Shown one piece after another: positions 48,683 to 57,857 of a stretch of DNA of 64,000 bases. Every line of letters starts with the position of its first letter. Within the stretch, counting starts at the first letter, position 1. The notes under the pieces are model-generated. The model made no database searches. It saw nothing but the letters and a program-made list of their open reading frames with translations, and was not told where the DNA came from. The stretch comes from Priestia megaterium NBRC 15308 = ATCC 14581 (GTDB lineage Bacteria; Bacillota; Bacilli; Bacillales; Bacillaceae_H): contig NZ_CP009920.1 of NCBI RefSeq assembly GCF_000832985.1, positions 4,582,501 through 4,646,500 of the forward strand. Reading direction: 5' to 3'. A program made the translations under genes and the position numbers.

Positions 48683-50617
48683 ATGCTGTTTGATTATGAA
48701 CAGGAGTTAACGATTCACCGAAAAGATGCTACTCAAAAGACGGCAGCGACTAATGCTGATACTTATAAAAACATAGACTGGGAACAAGTGAAATCAGAAA
48801 AAAATCTTGCCGATTACCAAGCTCTTGTACGCGTACCTTTTCCTCTGATTTTCAAAAAAAATCAGCTGTATCCTGTATGGAATTTAAGAAAGTACGCTTT
48901 TTTATTTGAACAATCTACACCTGCTACTGTCCACCCTAAACTGTGGGAACAAGGAAAATTAAATGTACAAGCCGGCTTATATCAAGTAACTGAAAATATC
49001 TTTCAAGTAAGAGGCTTTGATATGGCTAATATTACATTTGTTAAAGGGAAAACGGGATGGATTGTTATTGATTGCTTGACGTCAAGAGAAACAGCAGAAG
49101 AAGCGCTTAAACTAGTAAACCAGAACTGCGGGAAGCGTCCTGTTAGAGCCGTTATCTTCTCACATTCACATATAGACCATTACGGTGGAGTTTTAGGAGT
49201 ATTACCTGACTCAACACAAAATAAAACTAGTAAAGTTTATGCTCCTGCTGGGTTTATGGATGCGGTTATCGATGAAAACGTCACAGCGGCAACAGCAATG
49301 ACACGAAGAAGTCAATATATGTACGGTATTCAACTGCGACGCGATGAAAAAGGCTTAATTGACAACGGTATCGGAAAAGAAATTTCATTTGGAACAATCA
49401 CGCTTATTAAAGGCATAGAAGAAATCCATCCTTCCGAACATCATTCTTATGTAAGTAAGAAAATTGACGGCGTCTCATTTCAGTTTCAGCTTACGCCAGG
49501 AACGGAAGCGCCTGCTGAAATGAACATCTATATTCCTAGTGAAAAGTCTCTGTGTATTGCAGAAAACTGTACGGCCACTCAGCACAACCTCTATACGCTC
49601 AGAGGAGCAAAAGTAAGAGACGCAGCGGCATGGGCAAGATACCTGCAGCAAGCAATCGATTTATTTGGCCAAGAACTAACAACTGTATTTGGGGTACATA
49701 ATTGGCCAAGGTTCGGAAACGAGTCGTCCATCACATATATCGAAAATCAACGAGATGTTTATCAATATATTCATGATCAAACATTAAGGCTCATGAATCA
49801 AGGATATACCATTGATCACGTCGGCCGAATGATGAAGCTCCCAGAAATCTTATCTCACGAGTGGTATACCAACGGTTTTTATGGAACGGTTAACCACAAC
49901 GCAAAAGCGGTTTATCAGCGCTATATGGGCTGGTATAACAGCAATCCTGTCGATTTAAATAAACTGTTTCCTGAAGAGTCAGCTAAGAAGTACGTAGAGT
50001 ATATGGGGGGAGCGGACAACATTGTCAAAAAAGCGCAGCGTTGTTTTCAACAAGGCGACTATCAATGGGTAGCTGAAGTGACCAAACAAGTTATTTACGC
50101 TGATCCTCACCATGTGAAGGCAAAACTTTTATGTGCAGACGCGCTTGAACAATTAGGGTATATAGCGGAATCTGGCCCTTGGCGAAATGAATATTTAACA
50201 GGAGCCAAAGAACTTCGTTTAGGTAATATACCGCTGCCTGCCAACATTATCACAAAAGAAGTATGGGATACACTTCCTTTAAAAAATATCTTAGAACTAT
50301 TTAGCATTCGCGTAGATGGATTAAAGGCAGGTGGATGTAACTATCGTCTATTGTTTGTCATACCAGATCGTAATGAAGTAGCTCTCACAGAACTTAAGCA
50401 TGGAATCTTTAGGTATCTCGGAGATACGCGAAAGAAAGCTGAGGTGACGGTAACGATGTGGCAAGATACCTTATATCGACTCACAACTACAAATGATCAC
50501 TCTTATAGCTCGGTCATATTTGTTCAAGGAAATAAATCAAAATGGGATTTCTTTTTGTCTTGTCAGGATTCTATCGATCCAAACTTTAACATTGTGACAC
50601 CTGTTTCTAAAAAATAG
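48683..50617 (+). CDS. Alkyl sulfatase (MBL-fold SDS hydrolase type)
   Basis: 644 residues. N-terminal MBL domain with IFSHSHIDHYGG (His161, His163, Asp165, His166), then CIAENCTATQHNLYTLRGAKVRDAAAW, VFGVHNWPRFG, an alkylsulfatase dimerisation domain, and a C-terminal SCP2-like domain. SdsA1/YjcS-type enzymes remove sulfate from primary alkyl sulfates. No signal peptide, unlike periplasmic SdsA1, so it is probably intracellular. AAGGAGGGGG precedes the ATG. It is the second sulfate-ester hydrolase in this window, with the arylsulfatase near 6.6 kb. Confidence 0.93.
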   Translation: MLFDYEQELTIHRKDATQKTAATNADTYKNIDWEQVKSEKNLADYQALVRVPFPLIFKKNQLYPVWNLRKYAFLFEQSTPATVHPKLWEQGKLNVQAGLYQVTENIFQVRGFDMANITFVKGKTGWIVIDCLTSRETAEEALKLVNQNCGKRPVRAVIFSHSHIDHYGGVLGVLPDSTQNKTSKVYAPAGFMDAVIDENVTAATAMTRRSQYMYGIQLRRDEKGLIDNGIGKEISFGTITLIKGIEEIHPSEHHSYVSKKIDGVSFQFQLTPGTEAPAEMNIYIPSEKSLCIAENCTATQHNLYTLRGAKVRDAAAWARYLQQAIDLFGQELTTVFGVHNWPRFGNESSITYIENQRDVYQYIHDQTLRLMNQGYTIDHVGRMMKLPEILSHEWYTNGFYGTVNHNAKAVYQRYMGWYNSNPVDLNKLFPEESAKKYVEYMGGADNIVKKAQRCFQQGDYQWVAEVTKQVIYADPHHVKAKLLCADALEQLGYIAESGPWRNEYLTGAKELRLGNIPLPANIITKEVWDTLPLKNILELFSIRVDGLKAGGCNYRLLFVIPDRNEVALTELKHGIFRYLGDTRKKAEVTVTMWQDTLYRLTTTNDHSYSSVIFVQGNKSKWDFFLSCQDSIDPNFNIVTPVSKK

Positions 50618-50626
50618 AGCATATGA

Positions 50627-50782
50627 TTACAGCTCAGAAAGCACATCGTTGACTTTTTGTTCAAAGCAGCTGTCGCATGTGAATATTTCTTTTTCTTGAA
50701 AAGATGTTAGCCTTTCTCCGCAGATGGAACAGCATTCTATACAGTGATTGTTTCGCTCTTGTTCTTTTCTTTCACGTAACAT
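50627..50782 (-). CDS. Small Cys-rich zinc-ribbon-like protein
   Basis: 51 residues on the minus strand with AAAGGAGG before the ATG. CIECC and SICGE near residues 14-22, then CDSC at 36-39, form two potential metal-binding pairs. The N-terminus is highly charged (LRERKEQERNN). No family recognised. It converges on the alkylsulfatase gene. Confidence 0.65.
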   Translation of the reverse strand: MLRERKEQERNNHCIECCSICGERLTSFQEKEIFTCDSCFEQKVNDVLSEL

Positions 50783-50917
50783 AGCACTTTCCTCCTTTGC
50801 AGTATAAATAGTTTGTCTTATTTCTTTAAGTATATACTAATATCAGCCTATGCAGGGAATATAAGGCTTGCTAATGCGGATTATTTATAATATAAGAGTG
50901 TTGTAAAGCACCATAAG

Positions 50918-50935
50918 TTGGCATAGGAATTGCAT
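50918..50935 (+). promoter_or_regulatory. SigL (sigma-54) promoter of rocG
   Basis: TTGGCATAGGAATTGCAT: the -24 GG and -12 GC elements with the exact spacing of TGGCAC-N5-TTGCA. It lies about 45 bases before the start codon, as for B. subtilis rocG. Confidence 0.88.
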
Positions 50936-50980
50936 GTTAAATCGTTGAGAAAATTCAATGATTAATATGGGGTGAACAGA

Positions 50981-52273
50981 ATGTCCATTACAAAAACAGC
51001 TAGTGAATTAAAAAAAGAACGGCAGCAAGAACAGGAATCACTTAATTTATTTTTATCTACTCAAACAGTTATTCAAGAAGCGCTTCAAAAGCTAGGCTAT
51101 GGTGAAGAAGTATACCATTTATTGAAAGAACCGCTGCGCATGATGACGGTTCGCATTCCGGTTAAAATGGATAACGGATCGGTAAAAGTATTCACCGGCT
51201 ACCGCTCTCAACATAATGATGCTGTCGGGCCTACTAAAGGAGGAGTACGTTTTCATCCTGAAGTAAATGAAGAGGAAGTGAAGGCATTATCCATTTGGAT
51301 GAGCTTAAAATGCGGAATTGTCGATCTTCCATACGGCGGTGGTAAAGGCGGAATTGTATGTGACCCAAGAAACATGTCTTTTGGTGAACTAGAACGACTC
51401 AGCCGCGGCTATGTAAGAGCCATCAGTCAAATAGTTGGGCCTACTAAAGATATTCCTGCACCGGATGTCTATACAAACTCTCAAATTATGGCGTGGATGA
51501 TGGATGAATATAGCCGACTGCGCGAGTTCGATTCTCCTGGTTTTATTACCGGAAAACCTATCGTACTCGGAGGATCTCAAGGACGCGAAACTGCAACGGC
51601 TAAAGGAGTAACCATTTGTATAGAAGAAGCTGTTAAGAAGAAAAACCTTAGCTTGCAAGAAGCGCGAATTATTATTCAAGGCTTCGGAAATGCCGGCAGT
51701 TTTCTCGCTAAGTTCATGCATGATGCAGGAGCAAAAGTAATTGGCATTTCAGATGCATACGGAGCTCTTTATGATCCGCTTGGTCTTGATATTGATTACC
51801 TGCTTGATCGACGCGACAGTTTTGGTACCGTAACGAATTTATTTACCAATGTGATGACAAACGAAGAACTATTAGAAAAAGAATGTGATATTTTAGTGCC
51901 CGCAGCCATTTCGAATCAAATTACGGTTCGCAACGCTCATCGCATTAAAGCTTCTATTGTAGTAGAAGCAGCGAACGGACCGACTACGCTTGAAGCTACG
52001 CGCATTTTAGATGAAAAAGGCGTGCTTTTAGTGCCAGATATTTTAGCGAGTGCTGGAGGCGTAACGGTTTCATACTTCGAATGGGTGCAAAATAATCAAG
52101 GCTACTACTGGTCTGAAGAGGAAGTAGCTTACAAATTACGCAAAGTAATGGTGGATTCATTTGAAACGGTCTATCAAATCTCTCAAGAAAATGACGTAGA
52201 TATGAGACTTGCTGCTTACATGGCAGGAATCAAAAAATCAGCTGAAGCTTCGCGTTTCCGCGGCTGGGTATAA
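50981..52273 (+). CDS. rocG: NAD-specific glutamate dehydrogenase
   Basis: 430 residues from ATG 50981. A GTG at 50972 is within the GGGGTG ribosome binding site. Catalytic and substrate motifs: GYRSQHNDAVGPTKGGVRFHP, SLKCGIVDLPYGGGKGGI with the catalytic Lys, and PAPDVYTNSQIMAWMMDEYS. The Rossmann domain has IIQGFGNAGSFLAKF. It deaminates glutamate to 2-oxoglutarate at the end of arginine catabolism. The sigma-54 promoter supports rocG rather than the constitutive gudB. The RocR enhancer is not identified. Confidence 0.92.
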   Translation: MSITKTASELKKERQQEQESLNLFLSTQTVIQEALQKLGYGEEVYHLLKEPLRMMTVRIPVKMDNGSVKVFTGYRSQHNDAVGPTKGGVRFHPEVNEEEVKALSIWMSLKCGIVDLPYGGGKGGIVCDPRNMSFGELERLSRGYVRAISQIVGPTKDIPAPDVYTNSQIMAWMMDEYSRLREFDSPGFITGKPIVLGGSQGRETATAKGVTICIEEAVKKKNLSLQEARIIIQGFGNAGSFLAKFMHDAGAKVIGISDAYGALYDPLGLDIDYLLDRRDSFGTVTNLFTNVMTNEELLEKECDILVPAAISNQITVRNAHRIKASIVVEAANGPTTLEATRILDEKGVLLVPDILASAGGVTVSYFEWVQNNQGYYWSEEEVAYKLRKVMVDSFETVYQISQENDVDMRLAAYMAGIKKSAEASRFRGWV

Positions 52274-52276
52274 GAT

Positions 52277-52315
52277 GAAAAAACGATTTGGACTCTATGT
52301 TCCAAATCGTTTTTT
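52277..52315 (+). terminator. Terminator after rocG
   Basis: AAAAAACGATTTGGA / TCCAAATCGTTTTTT arms. Confidence 0.93.
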
Positions 52316-52420
52316 ATTTGCCTGAACTGCCAAATAATTAAAAGAAAACCTGCTAAAAAAACAAACACGCTTAAAAAATTGGCATATTTATTTATCGCAA
52401 CCCGGATGATGGCAAAACAT

Positions 52421-52450
52421 TTGACAGTGAGAATGATTTTCAATTATTCT
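52421..52450 (+). promoter_or_regulatory. Promoter with embedded Fur box
   Basis: TTGACA (52421-52426), an 18-base spacer and TATTCT (52445-52450). The 7-1-7 Fur motif TGAGAATGATTTTCA (52428-52442) fills the spacer, with two mismatches from TGATAATNATTATCA, a position that would block RNA polymerase. Confidence 0.7.
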
Positions 52451-52511
52451 ATATATAAGATATATACATACCTATACTAATAAATTGAATGTAGAAAAGG
52501 AGAAAGAAAGC

Positions 52512-53072
52512 ATGAGCGTATTAGATATTATTAAAGCCAGAAGAACGATTGGGGCTATGCAAGACAAAGACGTATCAGAAGATGCTATTAACCTTATGTT
52601 AGAAGCCGGCACTTGGGCTCCTAACCATAAAAAGACAGAGCCTTGGAAATTTCGAGTGATTACGGGGGATTCACGCGTTCGTTTAGGAGACGAAATGGAA
52701 CGTATTATGAAACAAAAAACGGCTCACCTAAGTGAAGAAGAAGCGTTGAAAAAAACAACAAAAGCTAAAAAAGGCCCGCTTCGTGCTCCTGTCATTATTG
52801 CTGTAGCAGTAAGTCCTTCTGGTAAAGTGCCTGAAATTGAAGAAATCTCTGCCGTAGCGGCAAGTATACAAAATATGCTATTAGTAGCGGAAGAACAAGG
52901 TTTGGCTACAATTTGGAGAACCGGTGAAATTGTCTATCAGTCAGAACTGAATGACTTTTTATCTCTAGAAGACGGAGATAAGCTCTTAGGCTTAATTTAC
53001 GTCGGTCATCCTAACAAAGAAGCTTCATCAAAACGTATTCCGTATCAAGATAAAACGATTTGGTATCGTTAA
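52512..53072 (+). CDS. Nitroreductase-family flavoprotein, YdjA-like
   Basis: 186 residues from ATG 52512 (AAGGAG nine bases upstream). It is an FMN-dependent nitroreductase fold: RRTIGAMQDKDVSEDAINLMLEAGTWAPNHKKTEPWKF near the N-terminus, then PVIIAVAVSP and LLGLIYVGHP. The short YdjA-like class reduces nitro compounds or quinones with NAD(P)H. A Fur box overlaps its promoter, so it is probably induced by iron limitation. Single-gene unit with its own terminator. Confidence 0.87.
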   Translation: MSVLDIIKARRTIGAMQDKDVSEDAINLMLEAGTWAPNHKKTEPWKFRVITGDSRVRLGDEMERIMKQKTAHLSEEEALKKTTKAKKGPLRAPVIIAVAVSPSGKVPEIEEISAVAASIQNMLLVAEEQGLATIWRTGEIVYQSELNDFLSLEDGDKLLGLIYVGHPNKEASSKRIPYQDKTIWYR

Positions 53073-53098
53073 AAGGTTTTTCCTGTGTTTCTATAAAT

Positions 53099-53138
53099 AA
53101 AAGGCAGCAGCTCAACTTATGAGCTGCTGCCTTTTATT
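53099..53138 (+). terminator. Terminator after nitroreductase gene
   Basis: AAAAGGCAGCAGCTC / GAGCTGCTGCCTTTT arms. Confidence 0.93.
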
Positions 53139-53264
53139 GTTTTTGAAAAGTGGCGTTAAGTTGCGCTTTTATAAGCTTACCTGCAATGGTTTTTTTAGTA
53201 TTTTATGGAGAACTTCTCTGGTCTCCATAACTACTAGTCAAAGCAAAACAGGAATTGTCTGTGT

Positions 53265-53342
53265 TCAGTCTTCTTTTCGAAGACCAAAATAATAGGTACA
53301 TGCCAAACCGAAGATAATGGGCGGCAAGAGAAAGACAATCAT
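53265..53342 (-). CDS. Possible 25-residue membrane peptide coupled to DoxX-like gene
   Basis: The ATG overlaps the TGA of the upstream DoxX-like gene (ATGA). 25 codons: MIVFLLPPIIFGLACTYYFG then LRKED. One hydrophobic helix with a charged tail. Support is the coupling and composition only. No family known to me. Confidence 0.35.
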   Translation of the reverse strand: MIVFLLPPIIFGLACTYYFGLRKED

Positions 53343-53740
53343 TTAACGGTCACCTTCCTTTCGGATGATTGAACGTCTACTTTCTGCATTTGGGTAGCAG
53401 CGTTGACAAAGAAGATGCCTTTTAACTTTGAATATTCCATCAATACTAATAGCAAGCTCATTGCAAGCAGCGGAACACACACTACTTTGGCAGGAATGTT
53501 GAAACAATAGTTAAGGACGGTGATGTTGGCAATAAAATAGTTGTAGAAATCAGAATACCCAAAGAAATACCACGCCAGTTTCATCGCAGAATCTTTTGTT
53601 GAATCGAACACAAAATCGCCTGTTATAAATTGTCCTGGGTAGATTTTGGCCATTCCATAAATAAGAAACGTAATGGCCATGGTCCACCTTAGGGTCGCAA
53701 GAATGCTTAAACGAAATTTTTCTTTTGTTGATAAACGCAT
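53339..53740 (-). CDS. DoxX-like membrane protein, apparently internally deleted
   Basis: 133 residues. The N-terminal half (STKEKFRLSILATLRWTMAITFLIYGMAKI, then KLAWYFFGYSDFYNYFIA) looks like a DoxX-like four-helix protein. It then jumps to NITVLNYCFNIPAKVVCVPLLAMSLLLVLMEYSKLKGIFF, which resembles the family's last two helices. The stretch that normally forms helix two seems missing without a frame break, so it may be a non-functional or reshaped product. The gene lies just downstream of a DCC-family oxidoreductase gene, a common partner of DoxX-like proteins. Confidence 0.55.
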   Translation of the reverse strand: MRLSTKEKFRLSILATLRWTMAITFLIYGMAKIYPGQFITGDFVFDSTKDSAMKLAWYFFGYSDFYNYFIANITVLNYCFNIPAKVVCVPLLAMSLLLVLMEYSKLKGIFFVNAATQMQKVDVQSSERKVTVK

Positions 53741-53761
53741 TGTTTTCCTCCATTTGTATGC

Positions 53762-54175
53762 TTAGTCCAAAAATCGCATTTTAGTTTCAGGGGTCGGCAA
53801 CATGCATGACGTTTGTTTTCCAAACCACTTATACCGATTACGTGCAATGAAACGATAGAGTGGGTTTCGGATGAATGCGGGAACAACTCGGAAACATGCC
53901 ATCAGTTGAATGGGTCCCCGAAGCCAGCGGACAATATGGAGGATCGCCGTAGACTCTGTGTAAAGATTCCCATTCATAAGAAGAATGACCGATTGAAGTG
54001 GTGGACGCTCATAGTTATGCTGACTCAGCAAGGTTTCCGCAGTATCGGATTGAAGCGATGTAAAACGAAACAGAGCACGCGAATCTCGCTTGATGACGAA
54101 TTGAATCCATTGGTTGCAGAGATTGCAAATACCATCAAATAGAATAATAGGATGGTGTGATGGGTTTGGGAGCAT
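53762..54175 (-). CDS. DCC-family thiol-disulfide oxidoreductase-like protein (DUF393, YuxK-like)
   Basis: 137 residues. HPIILFDGICNLCNQWIQFVIKRD carries the family's Asp-x-x-Cys-x-x-Cys motif near residues 14-20, followed by FTSLQS and SVILLMNGNLYTESTAILHIVRWL. Thioredoxin-like fold, predicted to be redox active. GGAAGGAGGAAG precedes the ATG. It lies 21 bases upstream of the DoxX-like gene and is probably co-transcribed with it. Confidence 0.85.
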   Translation of the reverse strand: MLPNPSHHPIILFDGICNLCNQWIQFVIKRDSRALFRFTSLQSDTAETLLSQHNYERPPLQSVILLMNGNLYTESTAILHIVRWLRGPIQLMACFRVVPAFIRNPLYRFIARNRYKWFGKQTSCMLPTPETKMRFLD

Positions 54176-54284
54176 GCTTTCTTCCTCCTTCCTTTTTTAT
54201 GAATATTTACTAAAATAAGTATAATAGTTTACATGTTGGACTACAAGGCATAAAGGTAAATATGGGAATAATCTAAATGAATTC

Positions 54285-54320
54285 TAAAAAAAGAAGAGTT
54301 AACTACGACTCTTCTTTTTT
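54285..54320. terminator. Hairpin terminator
   Basis: AAAAAGAAGAGTT-type arm pairing with ACTCTTCTTTTTT, with A and T runs on both sides. No gene reads into it from the left on the + strand, so it may insulate the following ABC operon. Confidence 0.65.
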
Positions 54321-54486
54321 GTGTTTGCTATACATAATTAAAATTTTTTACCTATTTTCTTCAAAATGTAAAACTATTCCTGTTTTGAAACGTACTAGAT
54401 ATAGTAGAAATTTACAAAGGTAGATGCGATAAAAGAGTTAACCATCTTTGTTACTACAAAAAAGAAACTTACTTCGAGGTGAAGAC

Positions 54487-55254
54487 GTGAAAAATCAACA
54501 TATTTTAGAGGTGAAAGATTTAACTAAAGTTTATAAAGGAGAGGGCTATGAAGTTACTGCACTAAATGATATATCCTTTCAGTTAGGGGTAGGTGAAATG
54601 GTTGCTGTTATGGGAACAAGCGGTTCAGGAAAAAGTACGCTTTTGAACATTTTAGGAGCACTTGATGAACCAACTAGTGGAACGATTAAATTAAAAGGAA
54701 TGCTTTCAAAAGATATGTTCCAAGAACCTCAAGCCTCAGCGTACAGACGAGATAATATCGGATTTATCTTTCAATCATTCCACTTATTAAAAGATTTATC
54801 TGTAGAAGAAAATATAGCTCTGCCGCTAGTTTTAAAGGGACTTACATCGGATGTAATTGATTTAAAAGTAAATAGCATTGTTGAGCTCTTGGGTTTAACA
54901 GCTTGGAAAGAACACCGTCCTGTACAACTGTCAGGTGGACAACAGCAGCGCGTAGCTATAGGAAGAGCAATTATAACTGAACCACCTATTATTCTGGCAG
55001 ACGAGCCTACAGGTAACCTTGATTTTAATACTTCCGAAGTCATACTACACACACTAGTAACTACAAAAAACGAACTTAGCCAAAGCATACTTCTTGTTAC
55101 TCACGACCCTAATGTAGCTACTTATGCAGATCGTGTTCTATTCTTTCATGATGGCTCTATTGTCGATACATATATCTGTAGCGGAAATAGTGATTTGGAT
55201 CATATACTAGAGAAGTTTAAGCTTATTACAAAAGTCGAGAGTCCTAAGATATGA
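54487..55254 (+). CDS. ABC exporter ATPase, MacB/LolD-type
   Basis: 255 residues from GTG 54487 (CGAGGTGAAG upstream). Walker [11 protein letters not shown]-loop [20 protein letters not shown], signature [15 protein letters not shown], Walker [14 protein letters not shown]-loop THD. This class pairs with FtsX-like permeases and acts in peptide sensing, detoxification or lipoprotein handling. Its TGA overlaps the permease ATG, so the two form one transporter. No two-component system is next to it, unlike BceAB. Confidence 0.88.
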   Translation: MKNQHILEVKDLTKVYKGEGYEVTALNDISFQLGVGEMVAVMGTSGSGKSTLLNILGALDEPTSGTIKLKGMLSKDMFQEPQASAYRRDNIGFIFQSFHLLKDLSVEENIALPLVLKGLTSDVIDLKVNSIVELLGLTAWKEHRPVQLSGGQQQRVAIGRAIITEPPIILADEPTGNLDFNTSEVILHTLVTTKNELSQSILLVTHDPNVATYADRVLFFHDGSIVDTYICSGNSDLDHILEKFKLITKVESPKI

Positions 55255-57758
55255 AAACACTACAAGGCTTAGCTTTTCGTTTATTTAAGTCCAATAAATT
55301 TATAGTGTTTTCATCTATTGTAAGTATAGCTATTTCTACGATGCTTGTACTTAGTATGGTTTTATTCTCTTTTAATGCGCAGGACACATTAAAAAGTCAA
55401 TTAAAACAAACTTACGGTGAGATGGATTTGTCTGTAGGGTTTGAGATGGATCAAGGCAAAATTTTGACATTGACTTTAGTGGAAGAAATTCACCAGGATA
55501 AAATGGTAGATAAGGTATCAAAAGTATCTATTGCTCATTTGAATCTAAATAAACTAAATACCTCTATCTATACAGTAGGTGTCGAAAATGATTATTTAGC
55601 TAAAAGTCGGTATCACTTTTCCAAACCGTTGAATAAGAATTCTGTCGCAATGAACAAAGGACTAGCTAAAGATTTACATGCAAAAGTAGGAGATAAAGTT
55701 CTTATAGAAAACAAAACATATACATTAGCAGAAACGGTAAAAGATTTATCCGCTACTGGGGTAGCTCCAGATATGCTAATACTTAATCAAAAAAACGTAA
55801 AAGGCTATATTCAAGCAAAAGAAAAAAGCAGCGCAGAAGCAACTTATTTATTAATAAAGGCACACAAGAATGAGAGCGCCTTAAAGTTGGCCGATCGTAT
55901 AAAATCTTATAACAAGAACTTACGTATTGATATAGCTGAACAAGATGCAGGCGTGCAAAATAATTTACAATCCTTACATACATTTATTATTGTTTTATCG
56001 GCATTGGTGTTAATTATCACGTCTCTTATTCTCATTTCAAACTTTGAGCTTTTGCTTTACAAGATGAGGAATCAGTTCGCCATTATGCGTTCAATAGGAG
56101 CCAGTGCTAAACAGATTAGCAAGATTATCATACTTCAAAGCACCGTTATAAACACCGTAGGTACAGGTGTAGGATTTTTGCTAACCTTTTGCAGTCAAAG
56201 GTACTTATATAGCTGGTTAGGAAAAGTGTCAGAAATACCTTCCTTTCCATCTGACTTTAACGTAGATACTGCCATTACCCTTACAGTTGTAATGTTTGTT
56301 ATTATTCAATTCTTTTTACTCGTTCCAGCTTATCGAAGTACAAAAGTATTGCCCCTAAAAACAATGCAGACGAACGAGAAAATTAACTATGGTTTTTCCA
56401 AGACAAGAGTAGTAGTTTTTAAGGTACTATTAGCACTGTCCTTATTTTTAGTTATAGGAAGCCAAGTATTTCCTACAAGAGGCACATACGGACCTGGGAT
56501 GTTGCTAATTACAGTTATTTTAGTTTTGCTTGCCTTTATACTAATCTTTCCTATCATAGTGACTAAAGGATTAAAATGGTTTTTGCCATATGGACAAAAA
56601 ATATTTGGCAAAGAATTTTATATTGCGGTAAAAAACCTAATTCCCCAAGTTAAAAAAAACACAATGATTATCTTAATAATATGCGGATTAATGATCATTA
56701 CTGTATTTGGGTCAATTACATTCAGAACCATACAAATTAATGGACTAACCTACTTAAAAAAAGAATATGTAATGCCTATTATTGTGGAAACTCGCCTTGA
56801 TGATTCAAAAATAGATGTAGAAGAACTAACTAGAAAGACTGAACAATTACCTAACGTAAAAAGCGTTAGCAACATGAGTAATCAGGGTTTAGGAGAGATT
56901 TTAAATTCAAAAAAGGTTGCGGATATTCGTTACAATGTGGTTGACTTGAAAAGATTGCAGAAGCAAGGACTTCTAGAGCACTTCTCGTATGTAAAAGGAA
57001 GTAATAAAGAGAATAGTATAATAGTGTCTAAAAAATTTGCTGAAAGTCATGATTTAAAAGTAGGTCAGGTACTCCATTTAGGTATGTATGTTGAAAATCA
57101 AGATGAATCAATGGTAGAGGGAAATATAATACCTAAGGGAGATTATGTGGTAACAGCTATACCTAATCACCTTCTTGACAATAATGAAGCATTTTTAGAT
57201 TGGAAAAGCAACAAGTTTAAAGATGTAGATTTTTACCGCCTATACATAGATGCTACGGATGTAAAGGCCGCTGTAAAAGAAATTGAAGGTTTAAAAAGCC
57301 AGTATCCCGAATTAAAGGTAAGCAGCTATGATCAATCTGTTAAAGAAGCAAACGAAATGTTTTATCAGCGCTGGGGAATTTTTATAGTTGTTATTGCCAC
57401 GTTGGTTGTTTCTACCATGGTAGGAGTATTTAATTCATTGGCAAATAATATTTATTCAAAACGAAAAGAATTTGCTGTTTTACGCGCGATGGGCATGACG
57501 CCAAAATCCATTCGTAAAGTCATTCTTTCACAGGTGAATTTATATATTACGATTGGAGTAATATGTGGAATTGTAATGGGACTTTTAGTGACATTAATTC
57601 TGCTATTAATGGATCCAGGGAAGTTTGTTATAGCTTATAAAACGATTCTTTCTGTAGTAGTATCAATGCTTGTAGTTAGCACTTTTTTATTCTCATACGT
57701 AAGTCGAAAAATATCTGGACAAGATCTTTCTATAGAGCTTACTAATGATAATAGGTGA
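55251..57758 (+). CDS. FtsX-family ABC transporter permease
   Basis: 835 residues. An N-terminal helix and a large extracellular domain (about 40-240), three helices, a short central region with another helix pair (about 385-430), a second extracellular domain (about 490-680), and three C-terminal helices. FtsX motifs appear in LLYKMRNQFAIMRSIGASAKQISKIIILQ and IYSKRKEFAVLRAMGMTPKSIRKVILSQ. The duplicated MacB/FtsX layout fits mechanotransmission exporters. Lipoprotein genes cluster just downstream and may supply accessory subunits. Confidence 0.87.
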   Translation: MKTLQGLAFRLFKSNKFIVFSSIVSIAISTMLVLSMVLFSFNAQDTLKSQLKQTYGEMDLSVGFEMDQGKILTLTLVEEIHQDKMVDKVSKVSIAHLNLNKLNTSIYTVGVENDYLAKSRYHFSKPLNKNSVAMNKGLAKDLHAKVGDKVLIENKTYTLAETVKDLSATGVAPDMLILNQKNVKGYIQAKEKSSAEATYLLIKAHKNESALKLADRIKSYNKNLRIDIAEQDAGVQNNLQSLHTFIIVLSALVLIITSLILISNFELLLYKMRNQFAIMRSIGASAKQISKIIILQSTVINTVGTGVGFLLTFCSQRYLYSWLGKVSEIPSFPSDFNVDTAITLTVVMFVIIQFFLLVPAYRSTKVLPLKTMQTNEKINYGFSKTRVVVFKVLLALSLFLVIGSQVFPTRGTYGPGMLLITVILVLLAFILIFPIIVTKGLKWFLPYGQKIFGKEFYIAVKNLIPQVKKNTMIILIICGLMIITVFGSITFRTIQINGLTYLKKEYVMPIIVETRLDDSKIDVEELTRKTEQLPNVKSVSNMSNQGLGEILNSKKVADIRYNVVDLKRLQKQGLLEHFSYVKGSNKENSIIVSKKFAESHDLKVGQVLHLGMYVENQDESMVEGNIIPKGDYVVTAIPNHLLDNNEAFLDWKSNKFKDVDFYRLYIDATDVKAAVKEIEGLKSQYPELKVSSYDQSVKEANEMFYQRWGIFIVVIATLVVSTMVGVFNSLANNIYSKRKEFAVLRAMGMTPKSIRKVILSQVNLYITIGVICGIVMGLLVTLILLLMDPGKFVIAYKTILSVVVSMLVVSTFLFSYVSRKISGQDLSIELTNDNR

Positions 57759-57784
57759 CTTCTCATGTAGATATATTATAATAT

Positions 57785-57823
57785 TAATAAGACCCAATCT
57801 CTTTGTAGAGTTTGGGTCTTATT
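57785..57823. terminator. Bidirectional terminator
   Basis: AATAAGACCCAA / TTGGGTCTTATT arms between the FtsX gene and the converging lipoprotein gene. Confidence 0.82.
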
Positions 57824-57857
57824 AGTTTCTATGTTATTTATTTAACAACAACGTTCC

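Noticed and set aside
52320-52443. Minus-strand hydrophobic frame (KYANFLSVFVFLAGFLLIIWQF) between rocG and the nitroreductase gene
   Set aside because: It has no ribosome binding site, overlaps the Fur-box promoter at one end and runs through the rocG terminator at the other. Kept only as a note.
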